A stretch of 64,000 nucleotides of DNA from Neofusicoccum parvum (lineage: Eukaryota > Ascomycota > Dothideomycetes > Botryosphaeriales > Botryosphaeriaceae): assembly GCA_020912385.1 (NCBI GenBank), contig CP087207.1, positions 620,001-684,000 of the forward strand, given 5' to 3'. The notes below the pieces were generated by a model. That model was not told the DNA's origin. It saw only the letters and a program-made list of their open reading frames with translations, and searched no databases. Positions within the stretch are counted from its first letter, which is position 1. Each line of letters begins with the position of its first letter. The position numbers and the translations under genes are program-made. This document shows positions 23,501 to 34,035 of this stretch, one piece after another.

Positions 23501-25022
23501 CATGGATCATGAAGGCTACATCAAGTCAGAGCAAAGATGCGAGCTTGTACAGATGCGAGACCCTTTCAACGTCAAAGCGGTCCTTAGTTTGTCCCATGTC
23601 TTGGAGAGAAGGAACCGGATGAAGCCCGCACTAGATGAGCTGATGAAGATTCGCACGAACATACAGAGCGCGACTTTCAGAAAAAGCGATCATAACACCT
23701 GGACATATGAACTCAAAAGGTTTTGGTCATTGTGCGACAGCACGGGAAGTACCAGAGAAGCTTTTCACGCATGCAAGTACCTGGCAGACGAATTTCCGGA
23801 AGAGTTATTTCCTCTTGAGCGTGCTTTTAACTGGATTACGAGAGACGGAAAACTGGATGAGAGCTTCGAAATATTGTCCACAAAGCGAAGAAACGATAGA
23901 CACAGCATTTTGACCGTCCTTTTCCGTAAACACGCCTACTCCGAAGAGTTTCATCGGAAATTCTACCGCGCCCCTAAGGAACACCAACGTCTCATATCTT
24001 CGACATACGAGGACGCAATTTCCACAGCGACTTCTCAAATGGATAAGGCCCGTCTTCAGTATTATCACGGACTTGCACTGTTCCGCCAAGGCAATTTAAC
24101 AGAGGCTTTACAACGATGGGAATTGAGTGTCGACGCTATGCAAGAAGAGCAAAAAAGCAACGGGGAGCCTCAGTCGATGTTCAAGTTGATATCATTGGTT
24201 GCCGAAAAGTTAGGCTCGACATGTCTCAAAATGATTCCGGAGGGGAAGTCGGCGGAATCCAACGAAGTCTACATCAACAAATTGGAGCAATACACGAAAT
24301 GGATGGACGACAATTATCCTTTCGAGATCAACAGTGTGGCCCTTCTCCTCGGACGTATATACAAGGTTAAAGGTCACACATCAAGAGCAGTCTCCTCTGT
24401 CGAAACCCATTTCACCAGAGCTCTGAGCATTCTGGACAATGATCGAGATGACGATGACTGGAAGGGCTTCTTGATGCTTGCCGAGGCACTCACGATTCTG
24501 AAAGACGACAAAAATGCGTTGGCTGCTTGGTCACTCATCGTAAACGCAGCTGATTTGGACCGAGCAGAAGGGCTCTCAATTCCATGTGCCGGCGGATGCG
24601 AATGGACATGGGACGGATCGACGATATTGGAGAAAGATCTTTACATCTGTAGAGACTGCCCTCATGTCAAGTTTGAAAGGGGTTGCTTCGAGAGTCTTCA
24701 GAAGAATGCCATCAAGCACGACACCTGTTCAAGCCACCATGACTTTCTAGTCATTCCCAGGCGAAAACGCGCTGAGGTTAGGGCGATTGAGTCCAAGAAG
24801 ATTTTCGTGGGAAAAGCCGAAATCGGACTTGAGAGCTGGCAGGATAGTCTCAGACAAAAGTATGGTATCCGCCATTCAGATCTTCCCTGGCGTAGGCGAA
24901 CGAAGGAGACATTTCACATCACAAAATGGAGATGCCAGAGGAAAATCGAGGCGACCAGAAAGGGGGCTACTTGGATGAAGGGGGGGAAAAGAAGAAGGGG
25001 AGAACGACAGAGAAAGAAATGA
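20504..25022 (+). CDS. STAND/NLR-like NTPase with N-terminal fungal domain, TPR-like region and zinc finger
   Basis: Three exons, 20504-20749, 20803-23304 and 23367-25022, give 1467 residues; both introns are phase 0. The N-terminal 250 residues (SELWIQVVKDFEAVTGEHL…) are helical and resemble the 'Goodbye' N-terminal domain of fungal STAND proteins. The NTPase begins with P-loop NAETGCGKS (about residues 288-296) preceded by a VKSWLD motif. A Walker-B-like FFLILDGYSD lies near 417. From about residue 915 on, helical repeats with tetratricopeptide character run (for example YYHGLALFRQGNLTEALQRWE). Residues about 1322-1382 contain a Cys/His-rich ZZ-like finger (C-x3-C, C-x2-C, then C and H ligands). 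Proteins of this type act as cytosolic nucleotide-switch receptors in fungal non-self recognition. The ligand is unknown. The C-terminus is very basic (KGGKRRRGERQRKK). Confidence 0.85.
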
Positions 25023-25685
25023 TCGGGAAATTAAATAGATAGCATACATCGTCATAGTTTGGATGATCAATCTTTTGGTTTGAATAGACAGCTGTTGTGT
25101 ATTCACGGGCTGCGTTCGCTTTTACCATATGTACTTTTGCTAGCTTTACGCTTTTATCTTCTATCTGCATCTTCCGCCTTTCATATTAACTTGCAATCGA
25201 TGGGAAGTTCGCCAAAGACGAATTGAGGAAATGTGAGGAATGTTCGGCTAGAGAAGAGTATGATTGGTGACATACGAGGTGCGATGATTCAAAGGTTGGA
25301 GGTGTATAAAGGAAGATATGAACCAAGGAAAGCGTGTAGAATGGAGATAGTAGTAGGTGACGCAAAAAAGCAACAAGTGGTGGGTTAGTCAGCAACTTGA
25401 ATAAGCGATAGAATACTCAACCATATAGGAACATTATCCTTGATCGTAAAGATAACACCATGGTGAGTGCAACGGCCTTACAGAAATGTTACTGTGTAGT
25501 CGTGCGTGTGAGTAGCTGAAGTCCCTAATCATACATGCATTTCCCTGTCTCCTGACGCTATTACCTCACATTCACTTTTTAGCCCAATTCATCTCGTTCT
25601 AGGCAATTACCAACCAAAAAAGTATAGCAATTCATCAACGCTAAATATGTACAAGGAAAAACGTTTCTTCGTTTTATGGGATCTT
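25023..25685. other. Convergent intergenic region
   Basis: This lies between the ends of the STAND gene (plus) and the S41 peptidase gene (minus). It is AT-rich with no gene seen. Confidence 0.5.
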
Positions 25686-28350
25686 TCACGCCGGATTCCA
25701 CTTCGCCCCGCACAACGCCTGACTCCCTGGAAACCTCTTCCCCGACTGCTTGCACACCCCAGAGGATCCGCCCTTCGCCCCCAGATTATTCTTCGGCGAG
25801 CGCGACGTCGTCGTCGTGGAGACCTCCTTGCTCTGAATCGTGCTCTTATCCTTGCACGTCAACGAGCCCGGACAGGAGCCGGTGAGGCCGCCGGTGCACA
25901 GCGGCAGGCAGACGCACTTCTTGATCGTCTCGGTCCCGCAGTTGATCTCGACGTCCAGCACGGCCTTGTACTTGGCGCCGCAGCCGCCGGTGGCCTTGGG
26001 GCAGATCTCGATGCCGCCGGTGGCCTTGCTGATGCCGGCCTCGAGGCCGGTCAGCGGCGCGTCGGCCTCGGTGTTGACGTCCAGGTCGGCCACCAGCGCG
26101 TTCAGCTGCACCGGCTCGTCCGAGGCGCGCGGCGGCGGCGCCTTCGCGGCCGAGGCGTTGAGGAACGACGCGTAGCCCGTCGAGCCGTCGACGCAGAGGC
26201 TGGCGTCGTCCCAGGCCGCGGCCGCGGCGTCGAGCCACAGCCGCGTCGTGTTGTAGACGTTGGCCAGCGTGTAGTAGATGCGGCAGTGCGCCGCCTGGTA
26301 CAGGAACTGCAGTGGCACGTCGCTACCCGCGCGCACCTGGTCGCGCAGGTTGAGCCCGGCGTACGAGATGGTCTGGATGCCCGGGTCGCGGACTTCGGGT
26401 AGGGAGGCGTGCGTGGTGTTGTCGACCTCCCACACCCACTCGATGTCGATGTCGAGCAGGTCGGCCGAGTAGAGGCGCGCGCCGCGCGTGCCGGACGCGG
26501 CCTGCATGGGCCCGGGGGACGGGCTGCCGCCGGCGACCACGGTGCGGACGCCGCGCTGGGTCATCATCTCGACGAACTCGGCGCAGCTGGACGAGCAGAG
26601 GCCGTCGGTCAGGAGCACGATGTCGCTCGCATCCCAGGGCTGGTCGGGGTATTCGCTCGGCAGGGACCAGCCGTCGAAGGCGCTTTCGGAGAAGACGATG
26701 GAGGAGAGGTTGTAGCGCTCGGTGAGGGAGAAGGCGTCGCCGTGGTAGGTGCGCGGCCCGTAGTATTCGGCCCAGGAGCTGAAGTTGGCGCCCGTGTCGG
26801 CGTTGAGGCGATCGGTGACCACCCACTCGTCTGCAGCGAGCAGCTGGTAGAAGTTGTCGTAGTCGGCGGTGCCCGGCTCGAGGCTGTCCCAGTAGTTGGT
26901 CGTGGCACGGCCAAGTGTATTCGCCATCTCGTGGCTTCGTCGGCGACTGCCTCTGTAGGCGTCGCCGTCAGGGAAGAAGCGCTTGTAGGTGTCGTATGCC
27001 AGGAGAGACTGTCCGCCAAGGTTCTGCTGCAGATCAATGACGATGCGGGATGTGTTCGCTGCCTGAGCCTGGTTTATGAAGCCGATGACCGCTTGAGCGA
27101 AGCTGCCAATGTAGTCGCCGTACATGTCGAAAGAAGGAATGCTGAGCACGCCCGTCGAAGACTCGTTGAGGAGGTAGCCGGTTACGATCCCGCCTCCAGA
27201 GCTCGACAGACCGTCCTGGACTACGTCGGGGTTGGATGGAAATGCCTTGAAGCTGGCATCAAACCAATTGGTCAAAGTGTCGTCGGTCGCGTCCGAGTCA
27301 TCATCAGGATCCGCCTCGGGAACCGGGTAGACCGATTCGTTGTACGAGTCTGGGACAAGTCCAAGAACAAAGTAATTGTAGAAGTCACCGCCTGTTGAGA
27401 GCGGGCCGGTGTGGGCTGGGTTGTTGTAGAGAGCAACCCAGGCGCTTTCGAGGTACGATTCGTCTGCCCAGGTGAAGGTGTGGTTTCTGCCCGGGTAAAA
27501 GGTTGCGCCGCCGGAGAAGACGTTGTAGAAGCCTTGAATATCAAGCACCGGGCTGCTCATTAACTGATTCCAGTCCGCGTGCGGTTCAAGGGTGCCGGCA
27601 GAGTTAAGTGCAGCAAACTTGGTGAGGAACTGGACTGCATCCTCGCCATTGATGGCAGTGATAGGCTTCGGATCGTCAGTGTAGAGAATATCACCTGGGA
27701 TGCCGTCAGTTTCGAGCGGGAATCTAACAGAGAATAGATAAACCTACCAGTGAGATATATTTGAGGGGCTTCTTTGCCGTCTTTAGAGACGGAGACGATC
27801 TCGTACTCGCTGCCGAACGAGAAAGCAGCGAGAACTCCAGCCCAGAGATCAACGTGCATGTCATGCACCGAATAAACGAGCTTTTGCACCTCTGCCTCGA
27901 ATGCATACTGGTTCTTGTAATAGCCGGCCGTAATGTTTTGTTTGATGACTGCCAGCCCATCAAGGAAGTCAACTGGTGGTTGTTGGTAGCCCGTGGGAGG
28001 ATCCTTAAGATACGCCAATGTGCTGTGAAACTGCATCGATTGGTTGTAGTAATCGATGAACCGCAGAGCAACAGCATCATTGAATGGAACGCTTGCTAAG
28101 CACTCATACGCCTGCGAGGCCTCGAATACATAAACACCTAATAAAACTGTTAGCAGAAAACCCCAGTAGGTCGACCTTTGCAGCTCCCACCTTCGAAATC
28201 GGCCTGCTGAATGACATCCCCACAGACGGTGGGAAGAGCTTGTGTACTGCTAACGGTTGTGGATGCTTGTGCCACAGGTCTCGGGGCCGGCTTTGCAATC
28301 GCGGCGCCGAGCAACAGGCACGAAAGTGCCGCAAAGTGCAAGGACGACAT
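25686..28350 (-). CDS. Secreted S41-family peptidase, UstP-like
   Basis: Three exons: 28350 to 28191 (or 28176), 28137-27748 and 27694-25686, giving 852 or 857 residues. Two in-frame donors exist for intron 1; the longer 53-base intron is preferred because the alternative is only 38 bases. A signal peptide (MSSLHFAALSCLLLGAAIA) leads. The N-terminal region (SVPFNDAVALRFIDYYNQSMQFH) matches the CPAF-like N-terminal domain of fungal S41 proteins such as ustiloxin-cluster UstP. The catalytic serine region is LLTDGLCSSSCAEFVEMM (codons near 26594), preceded by an IVIDLQQNLGG strand. Several N-glycosylation sites are visible. A C-terminal extension of about 110 residues is Cys-rich (C-x-C-x3-C and others) and unusual for the family. 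Likely an extracellular or vacuolar serine peptidase. No RiPP precursor was found beside it. Confidence 0.85.
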
Positions 28351-29102
28351 CTCAGGTGAAGAGAATGAGTTGCAGAGTGATGACGTGAAGCAGCTGGCTT
28401 GGCTCCTATAGTCTATATAGTTTCCGCCATCAGTGCCACTCACGACATGCCAGAGCCTCAATCATACGGTGGGCTTTTTTGGGAGCATCTACGGCTCGGA
28501 GTTATGGACTAATCAAGGTTCGTGAGCCGTTTTGGCCCCCGGATCCCTCAGCCTCGCTTATGCCAAGCAACGCCTCTAACCCCTTAGCCCCTCCAGAGAT
28601 CCTATCACAGCCCAGTCCGATATTTAGGTGTTGGATTCGTGTGATGGGGGCTATATTTATGACTGTCGATTTGAATGCACTAAGCCTCTTCATCTCTTGA
28701 TGCAGGGGAAAGGTGCACACGTGCAACCGTGGCGGAGTAGTCGGCTCAACCACCATATGTAACCGGCAAGGCCCGAGCCGCCCCTCTAATACACTCGGAT
28801 CATTTACTGTCCCAATTCCACCAAAAGCCACTCCGCCGCTGCCAGGCAACAGAGCAACACGCAACGGGTGGGTTTTCTATCACCAACGCAGTTCGGCCCG
28901 TGGCCGAACGAGACACACCACATACCATTTTTAGAAAAATAAAGGCCCGATAGCACTCTATAGTCTTTTGCATATTCGGGTCGGACCGCTTAAAAGCACA
29001 CACGTCAATCCTTCCGAGTGCGCCGATGGTACGTTCTCGGGATCGGCTCTCATTGACCCATTCTGGGCCCCCATGCAACTTCTCCCTCGCAGTAACACCA
29101 CA
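28351..29102. other. Divergent intergenic region
   Basis: 752 bases separate the starts of the S41 peptidase (minus) and NACHT (plus) genes. An in-frame ATG at 28968 would lengthen the NACHT protein by 45 residues of non-domain sequence, and an upstream exon cannot be excluded. No other gene was seen. Confidence 0.45.
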
Positions 29103-30846
29103 ATGCATCCTGCTCTGAAAGAATCATGCAAACTCCCTTTTGATGTTTGCACACGCGTATTCGACTGGTTCTTTGACTTGGAGGAGTTTGAACACTGGGT
29201 ACAGCAGGACTGCTCCTGGCAGCTCCGATGCGTTGGCGGTCCGGGGACAGGGAAGGTGAGACACCAACACTTATGCTACAAAAGAAACCTATCCGCAATT
29301 TCCGCAAAACACCAAACCTGGACATCGCTGACAGGGAAATATATTAGACAACGCTCTCTGCACTGGTGGTGGAGCGACTGCGAGAGAGGTCCACGGGAGA
29401 AGATGAAGCTGTCGCCTCGATTTTCCTGCAGGGTGATGTTGATCCCTCGGAAGAAGACAGTTTCTGCGAAAATCTCCTGAGCAGTATATACCATCAGATT
29501 TCAAGCAAGCAAAATAACCCCGCGGGCCTGGCCGATTGCCTCTACACAAGTCATGAAGAGGCCGGGAAACAAGGGAGAACGAGATCACGTCACCTCCTGA
29601 GAAAAGCCTTATACGCCCGCTTGGCGAAGCTCAAACGCGCATATCTAGTGCTGGATGACCTCGATCGCTGTTACGAAAACTCTCTCTTGGAATTCGAGCT
29701 ATCGAAACTTCAACTTCATGGGTTAAAGATCATGACCACATCACGAGTCCCATTCAATGTGTCGACCGATGAATACAGCTGCGACACAGACAGTCACGAA
29801 GACGATGATTTTCCTTCATGCTGCACAATCTGCTGGTGGTGCCAGAACTGCAAGGACGATATCATCTGTCATTCGTGCAAGGAGGCAGGTCATGTCTGTA
29901 AAGCCTGGTAGGGAAATGAAAAGTAGAACTAAGCTCGCAGAATGCTGACCTTTGCAGCGGCCTCGAGACCACCCTCGTGGAACCTTTTGACCGAATCGAC
30001 CTCAGCATCACGACTCCCGATCCCGCATTATCCGCTTTCATCGCTTTCTCTCTCGAAGCCACCCACGGTGATCTTAACCTCCTCACTCCAAACCTCGACA
30101 AACCTCCCATCTCGCCGCTGGGCATGCTGATCCGCAAGCACAACGGTGGCACCCATGCACAGGCGTTGGTTGAGACCATCACCAGGAAAGCAGAGGGGAA
30201 CATCGGCTTCTCACGCCTTCTCCTCGAGCTCGTGCACGAGGCGTGCAGTATCGAGGAGATAGAAGCAACTGCCGGTGGAGCAGGTGACCGGCTTCCAAAG
30301 CGCGTCATCGACTACTTCGACGCCAGCATCGGGAAGATACAGGAGCGGGCCGTCCAGCCGGAGAGGGACCTGGGGCTCAAAGCCATCTCGGTGGCGGCGA
30401 CATGCGAAGACTGTTGCTACAAAACGTTTGACGAGGTCAAATCCGAGCTTGAAGAGGGGAATCGGAGCGGCGCCGGACAACTTGCTGCGGTTCGCGTTGT
30501 GGACGACGTGATTCGAGCGGCAAACGGGTTTTTGGTTGCGTTGAAAGGGGAAGATCATTGCGTTGCCCTGTACCACGAGTACTTTGGCTTCTACGTGCGG
30601 CAGAACTACAATACGACGCTGTTCTGGGAGCATGCGATGATGAAAACGCATCACAAACGGAAACAATCAAGGACGACCGAGTTTGCGGGAATGGGGAAAA
30701 CGAACACGACTGGGGCGGGCAAGCTGTTGAAAATGCGGAAGCACATTAAAGCAGTGAGCAAGCTGCTGAGGAAAAAGAGGGGCAAATTAAACATGAAAGA
30801 ATACACAGGGTTCAAGCTGAAAAGGCGTATCACTGGTATATTTTAG
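29103..30846 (+). CDS. Compact NACHT-type NTPase with cysteine-rich insert
   Basis: Three exons, 29103-29255, 29348-29907 and 29958-30846, give 533 residues. The N-terminus is short and goes straight into the pre-P-loop motif WFFDLEEFEHWVQQ and Walker A GGPGTGK-TT (residues 45-53), which the 92-base first intron splits exactly after the lysine. Walker B is YLVLDDLDRC (about 148-157), followed by the sensor-like KIMTTSR. Residues about 209-238 are a zinc-binding-type Cys cluster (C-C-x2-C-x2-C-x2-C…C-x2-C…GHVC-x2-C), as found in fungal NACHT-ankyrin proteins. A winged-helix-like region follows, then a basic tail. There is no N-terminal effector domain and there are no C-terminal ankyrin, WD40 or TPR repeats, so it is a minimal or truncated NLR-like protein. 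Its 3' end faces the HET gene, 37 bases away. Confidence 0.8.
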
Positions 30847-30883
30847 GCTTCGAAAGAATGGCAATGTTTATCTTCTTCTACAA

Positions 30884-33370
30884 TCACTCCAGCCAGAACT
30901 TGTGTCCCTTCTCTCCGTGAGGCTCATCCAAGAAGCTAGAGGGCTTGAGGATGTAGCTCTCCTCAATCCTTCTCAGGGTTCCCAGGTCAATACCTTTGAA
31001 ATTCAGGGACCCTGTTCGATAAAAGTGACCCTTCTCTGCTGTGGGTTGCATGATTATCCCAACTCCCGAAAAAGTCATAGAGCTCTCCTCCCAAACTCTG
31101 GTATTGGCCTCGAGTCTTGCGCTTTCGTCGCTGCTGACCTGATCACCACTGAAACGTGCCGTGTTACCATCGTCTCTGCGGCCATCGCTGTTTCCTCCAC
31201 CGCTTCCCATTCCATCGTCGCCAATCTCCGCGTCTTCGTCCTCCTCGCGTTCATCCAGCCCTTCTTCATACTCATCGTCTGCGCAGTTCTCCTCATCTGC
31301 GTCATCAATGCCGGCTCCATCTCTACTCAATGCCAAGACAATGAGATAGCACTCGTGGACTGAACTTGGTAAGCGCTCATCTGGAAAGACTTCCAGCGCA
31401 GGGTTAGCCGGATCCATCCCAAGGCCGTCAACTGTCCACTTCCCAGAACCTTCCTGAGAAGCAATCTTCAGTTTTCCTACCCACCCCAGGATCGCGATAC
31501 TCCAAGTATCCAACTCTGGCTGTTGATCTCCCATATTCGTCACTTGCGAGGCATTCGACGTCACCGTCACCGTCGACTCTCCCGACTCCTGCCTCTTAAT
31601 CCTCCAACTACTCCTCCTCTTCCCCACCTCGCTCTGCTGCTCGTCCCAGACCTTAAACTGCTCGCTCCAACTCGACCCCTTCCTCACCCCCAACGCCGGT
31701 CTCCCACTCCTCTCCACCACCTGAAACCCAATCGCCCCGCCCCCATGCCCCTCCACAACATAACACCTCCGATCCAGCGAAAACCGCTCCCCAACCCTCA
31801 CCACCCCATCCAAACTCGCCCAGCTCCAGCTCGGCGCGCGCAGCGGCCGCGGCCTCCACCCGGCATCCCCGTCCACGCGCCACGGCAGCTGCTCCTCCAG
31901 GCGCTCCTCCCACAGGCCAGCGCCGTACTTCTCACCCAGGGCGTCGCGCACCAGCTTCGCAATCCCCCACACAGCCACCAGCTTATCCGCACCATTCGTC
32001 AGCGCGCACTGGGTGTAGCTCCGCACGGCGGCGGCCCAGAAGCGCTCCAGGCTGTCGTCGGCGGGGCCGGCCAGCGGGCGCAGCAGGGCGGGCGCGGCGT
32101 CGCGCAGGCGGGCGCGCCAGTGGCGGTCGGTGGCGGCGGCTTGGTCGAGCGGCGCGGGCAGCCCCGCCGGGAACGCCTCGCACGCCGACGCCGACCCGCA
32201 GTCCCAGAAGATCTGCGAGGCCGTGAAGTGCAGCAGCCGCGGCGACAGCAGCCGCTCCTGGAACACCCAGCCGCGCGTGTAGATCGGGGCCGAGAGGAGG
32301 GCGGAGTGCCAGAGCGCGGCGGGGAGGATGCGGTAGGTGGCGTCCTGGCGGAAGATGTCGCGGCGGGGTTGCGTGGTGGGGGGGTGCTGGTGGTGCTGGT
32401 ACGCGGCGGGGAGGATGGAGCGCGGGTCGCGCAGCCGGAACAGGCCGCCGCTGGAGTCGGACGAGTCGGCTGCGGCGAGGTTGCAGTGCGAGTTGCGGTA
32501 CACGGCGTGCATGAGCGAGGCTTCGGAGTGGAAGTCGCCGTGCGGGCCTTGGATGATGCAGAGGGAGTCGATCCAGATGTAGCGCACGTCGAGCGCGCGG
32601 CGCGCTACGGTGATGGCTTGTTGGAAGTTCTTGGGCATTTCATGCCAGGGTATGCCGCGGGTTGTGAGGAGGAGCTCGTTTTCAGGCGTCAGGTTGATGA
32701 AGGGCTTTCTGCCCCAGCAGTGCGAAAGCGTGGCGTATTTGACACCAGCGAGTCCTCTGGCCTTGGTATCGACTACACGAACAGGAGTATCGGCATCCTC
32801 TGCCTCTAAAGCAATGTCGAGAAGGCGCGTGGGTGTGAACGATCTGCCATGGGGCTTACGGCAGTTCGTATGGGTCTTCTGGCAGATGTCCATCCAGCGG
32901 CTGCACTGCTCCATGGGGCCATTTGAATCTGTGCTCCTGTCCAGATAATTTTCAGAGGGCATTGTTGCAAGATCTGGTGCCTCTGTCAGTAGAGCGTCAG
33001 GGCTTTGGGAGAAATCTCCATTGATCTCACCTTTCTCTTCGATAATGTAGTATGTTCTCTCTGGCAGCACTCCCTTGTCGCCAGCTCCCTCATGATGAAT
33101 TGGTCTGAAGGTGATCACTAAGGATTGTTGCGACTCCCTGCTTATTCCTCCCTGTCGGCGAATGCTCCAGGCATGCAACGGCAGTTTCAGTCCAGCGAAT
33201 GCCGGTGCCCAGGATCCAACATCTTTATACAGCGTCAAGCAGAACACGCACTGCTTACAAGCGGATTCCTGTAGGTTCGAGAGAGTACTGTGATGGTAGC
33301 CCCACGTCCGGCAGGCTTCAAATATTGTAGTCCGACAAAATTCGCAGATACCGATGGATGGGCACGACAT
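30884..33370 (-). CDS. HET-domain (heterokaryon incompatibility) protein
   Basis: A single exon gives 828 residues from the ATG at 33370 (context ACGACAATGT). An upstream in-frame ATG at 33529 adds 53 residues of non-domain sequence and is less likely. The N-terminus has a Cys pattern (CEFC…CKQCVFC, within residues 1-45) often preceding HET domains. The HET core follows: YATLSHCWG (residues 212-220), the 'W..MP..FQQAI.VAR.L…YIWIDSLCIIQ' block to about 275, then AVYRNSHCNLAAADSSDSSGGLFR and GWVFQERLLSPRLLHF. The C-terminal region contains a strongly acidic stretch (residues about 700-760, many D/E). HET domains trigger programmed cell death in vegetative incompatibility. It acts in the cytosol. 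The gene is convergent with the NACHT gene, so the 3' UTRs probably overlap. Confidence 0.92.
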   Translation of the reverse strand: MSCPSIGICEFCRTTIFEACRTWGYHHSTLSNLQESACKQCVFCLTLYKDVGSWAPAFAGLKLPLHAWSIRRQGGISRESQQSLVITFRPIHHEGAGDKGVLPERTYYIIEEKGEINGDFSQSPDALLTEAPDLATMPSENYLDRSTDSNGPMEQCSRWMDICQKTHTNCRKPHGRSFTPTRLLDIALEAEDADTPVRVVDTKARGLAGVKYATLSHCWGRKPFINLTPENELLLTTRGIPWHEMPKNFQQAITVARRALDVRYIWIDSLCIIQGPHGDFHSEASLMHAVYRNSHCNLAAADSSDSSGGLFRLRDPRSILPAAYQHHQHPPTTQPRRDIFRQDATYRILPAALWHSALLSAPIYTRGWVFQERLLSPRLLHFTASQIFWDCGSASACEAFPAGLPAPLDQAAATDRHWRARLRDAAPALLRPLAGPADDSLERFWAAAVRSYTQCALTNGADKLVAVWGIAKLVRDALGEKYGAGLWEERLEEQLPWRVDGDAGWRPRPLRAPSWSWASLDGVVRVGERFSLDRRCYVVEGHGGGAIGFQVVERSGRPALGVRKGSSWSEQFKVWDEQQSEVGKRRSSWRIKRQESGESTVTVTSNASQVTNMGDQQPELDTWSIAILGWVGKLKIASQEGSGKWTVDGLGMDPANPALEVFPDERLPSSVHECYLIVLALSRDGAGIDDADEENCADDEYEEGLDEREEDEDAEIGDDGMGSGGGNSDGRRDDGNTARFSGDQVSSDESARLEANTRVWEESSMTFSGVGIIMQPTAEKGHFYRTGSLNFKGIDLGTLRRIEESYILKPSSFLDEPHGEKGHKFWLE

Positions 33371-34035
33371 TGTCGTGTTTGAGGATGAGAAATTTTTGAT
33401 GAAGTACCCGGGCCCTTTGTCTCTTTTCCTTGGGGTACGGAGTTGGTAGTGATGTCCACGAGTAGAGGGGCAAAAAGCCGTAAGCACCGACGCTAAGTAG
33501 CGCCCCTGTGGTGGGGGCCGAAGCACCATAAATAGAATTTAGAAATGGGGGCCAAATCAGGGGGCAGAAAATCACAGTTGTTGTTTAATTCAGAGTATTA
33601 AAGAGACTCAGATGACTAGAACTTAAACAAGTGGTATGTTTGCAGTCCGTGGCAAACAGGTATCGGACGTCGACTTCCTCAAACATTGCCTTCGTCTCTA
33701 TAGCAAGAATAAAGAAACTCTCAAAGGAATCGTTCCGCACGTAGATTTCTCGAATATTTATCTCTCGAAGCTGGGTGAGAGATTGGAAGCATGTGGGCTG
33801 CACAATTCGCATGAAACGAATTGTATCCCGTCCCCGAGAATCTTCTTTGGAGCTTCCCAGCTCAGCGATCCTTGATTTATCTCTAGCGCCTCGCTGGTAT
33901 CCTACGTCTAAAGAATGTCTGTAAAAGAAGATATTGAAAGAAAAAGGCCCGTCATATCAGTCATCAAAGGAGCGTAAACATCCCGCCCTCCTCATATCTA
34001 TGCCTCCCCAGCGCTTCCCGTAAACACCAACCTCA
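33371..34035. other. Intergenic, HET gene promoter
   Basis: This lies between the HET gene start and the end of the repeat-protein gene, both on the minus strand. No gene was seen. Confidence 0.5.

Noticed and set aside
26409..27398. 329-codon ORF antisense to the S41 peptidase
   Set aside because: It is a shadow frame of a gene whose sense product has clear family motifs.
28968..29102. Upstream in-frame extension of the NACHT protein
   Set aside because: The 45 extra residues look noncoding, and the ATG at 29103 has a better context next to the domain start. An upstream exon remains possible but unsupported.
31523..32809. 428-codon ORF antisense to the HET gene
   Set aside because: It is a shadow of the HET coding frame; its translation is low-complexity Arg/Pro/His/Gly-rich.
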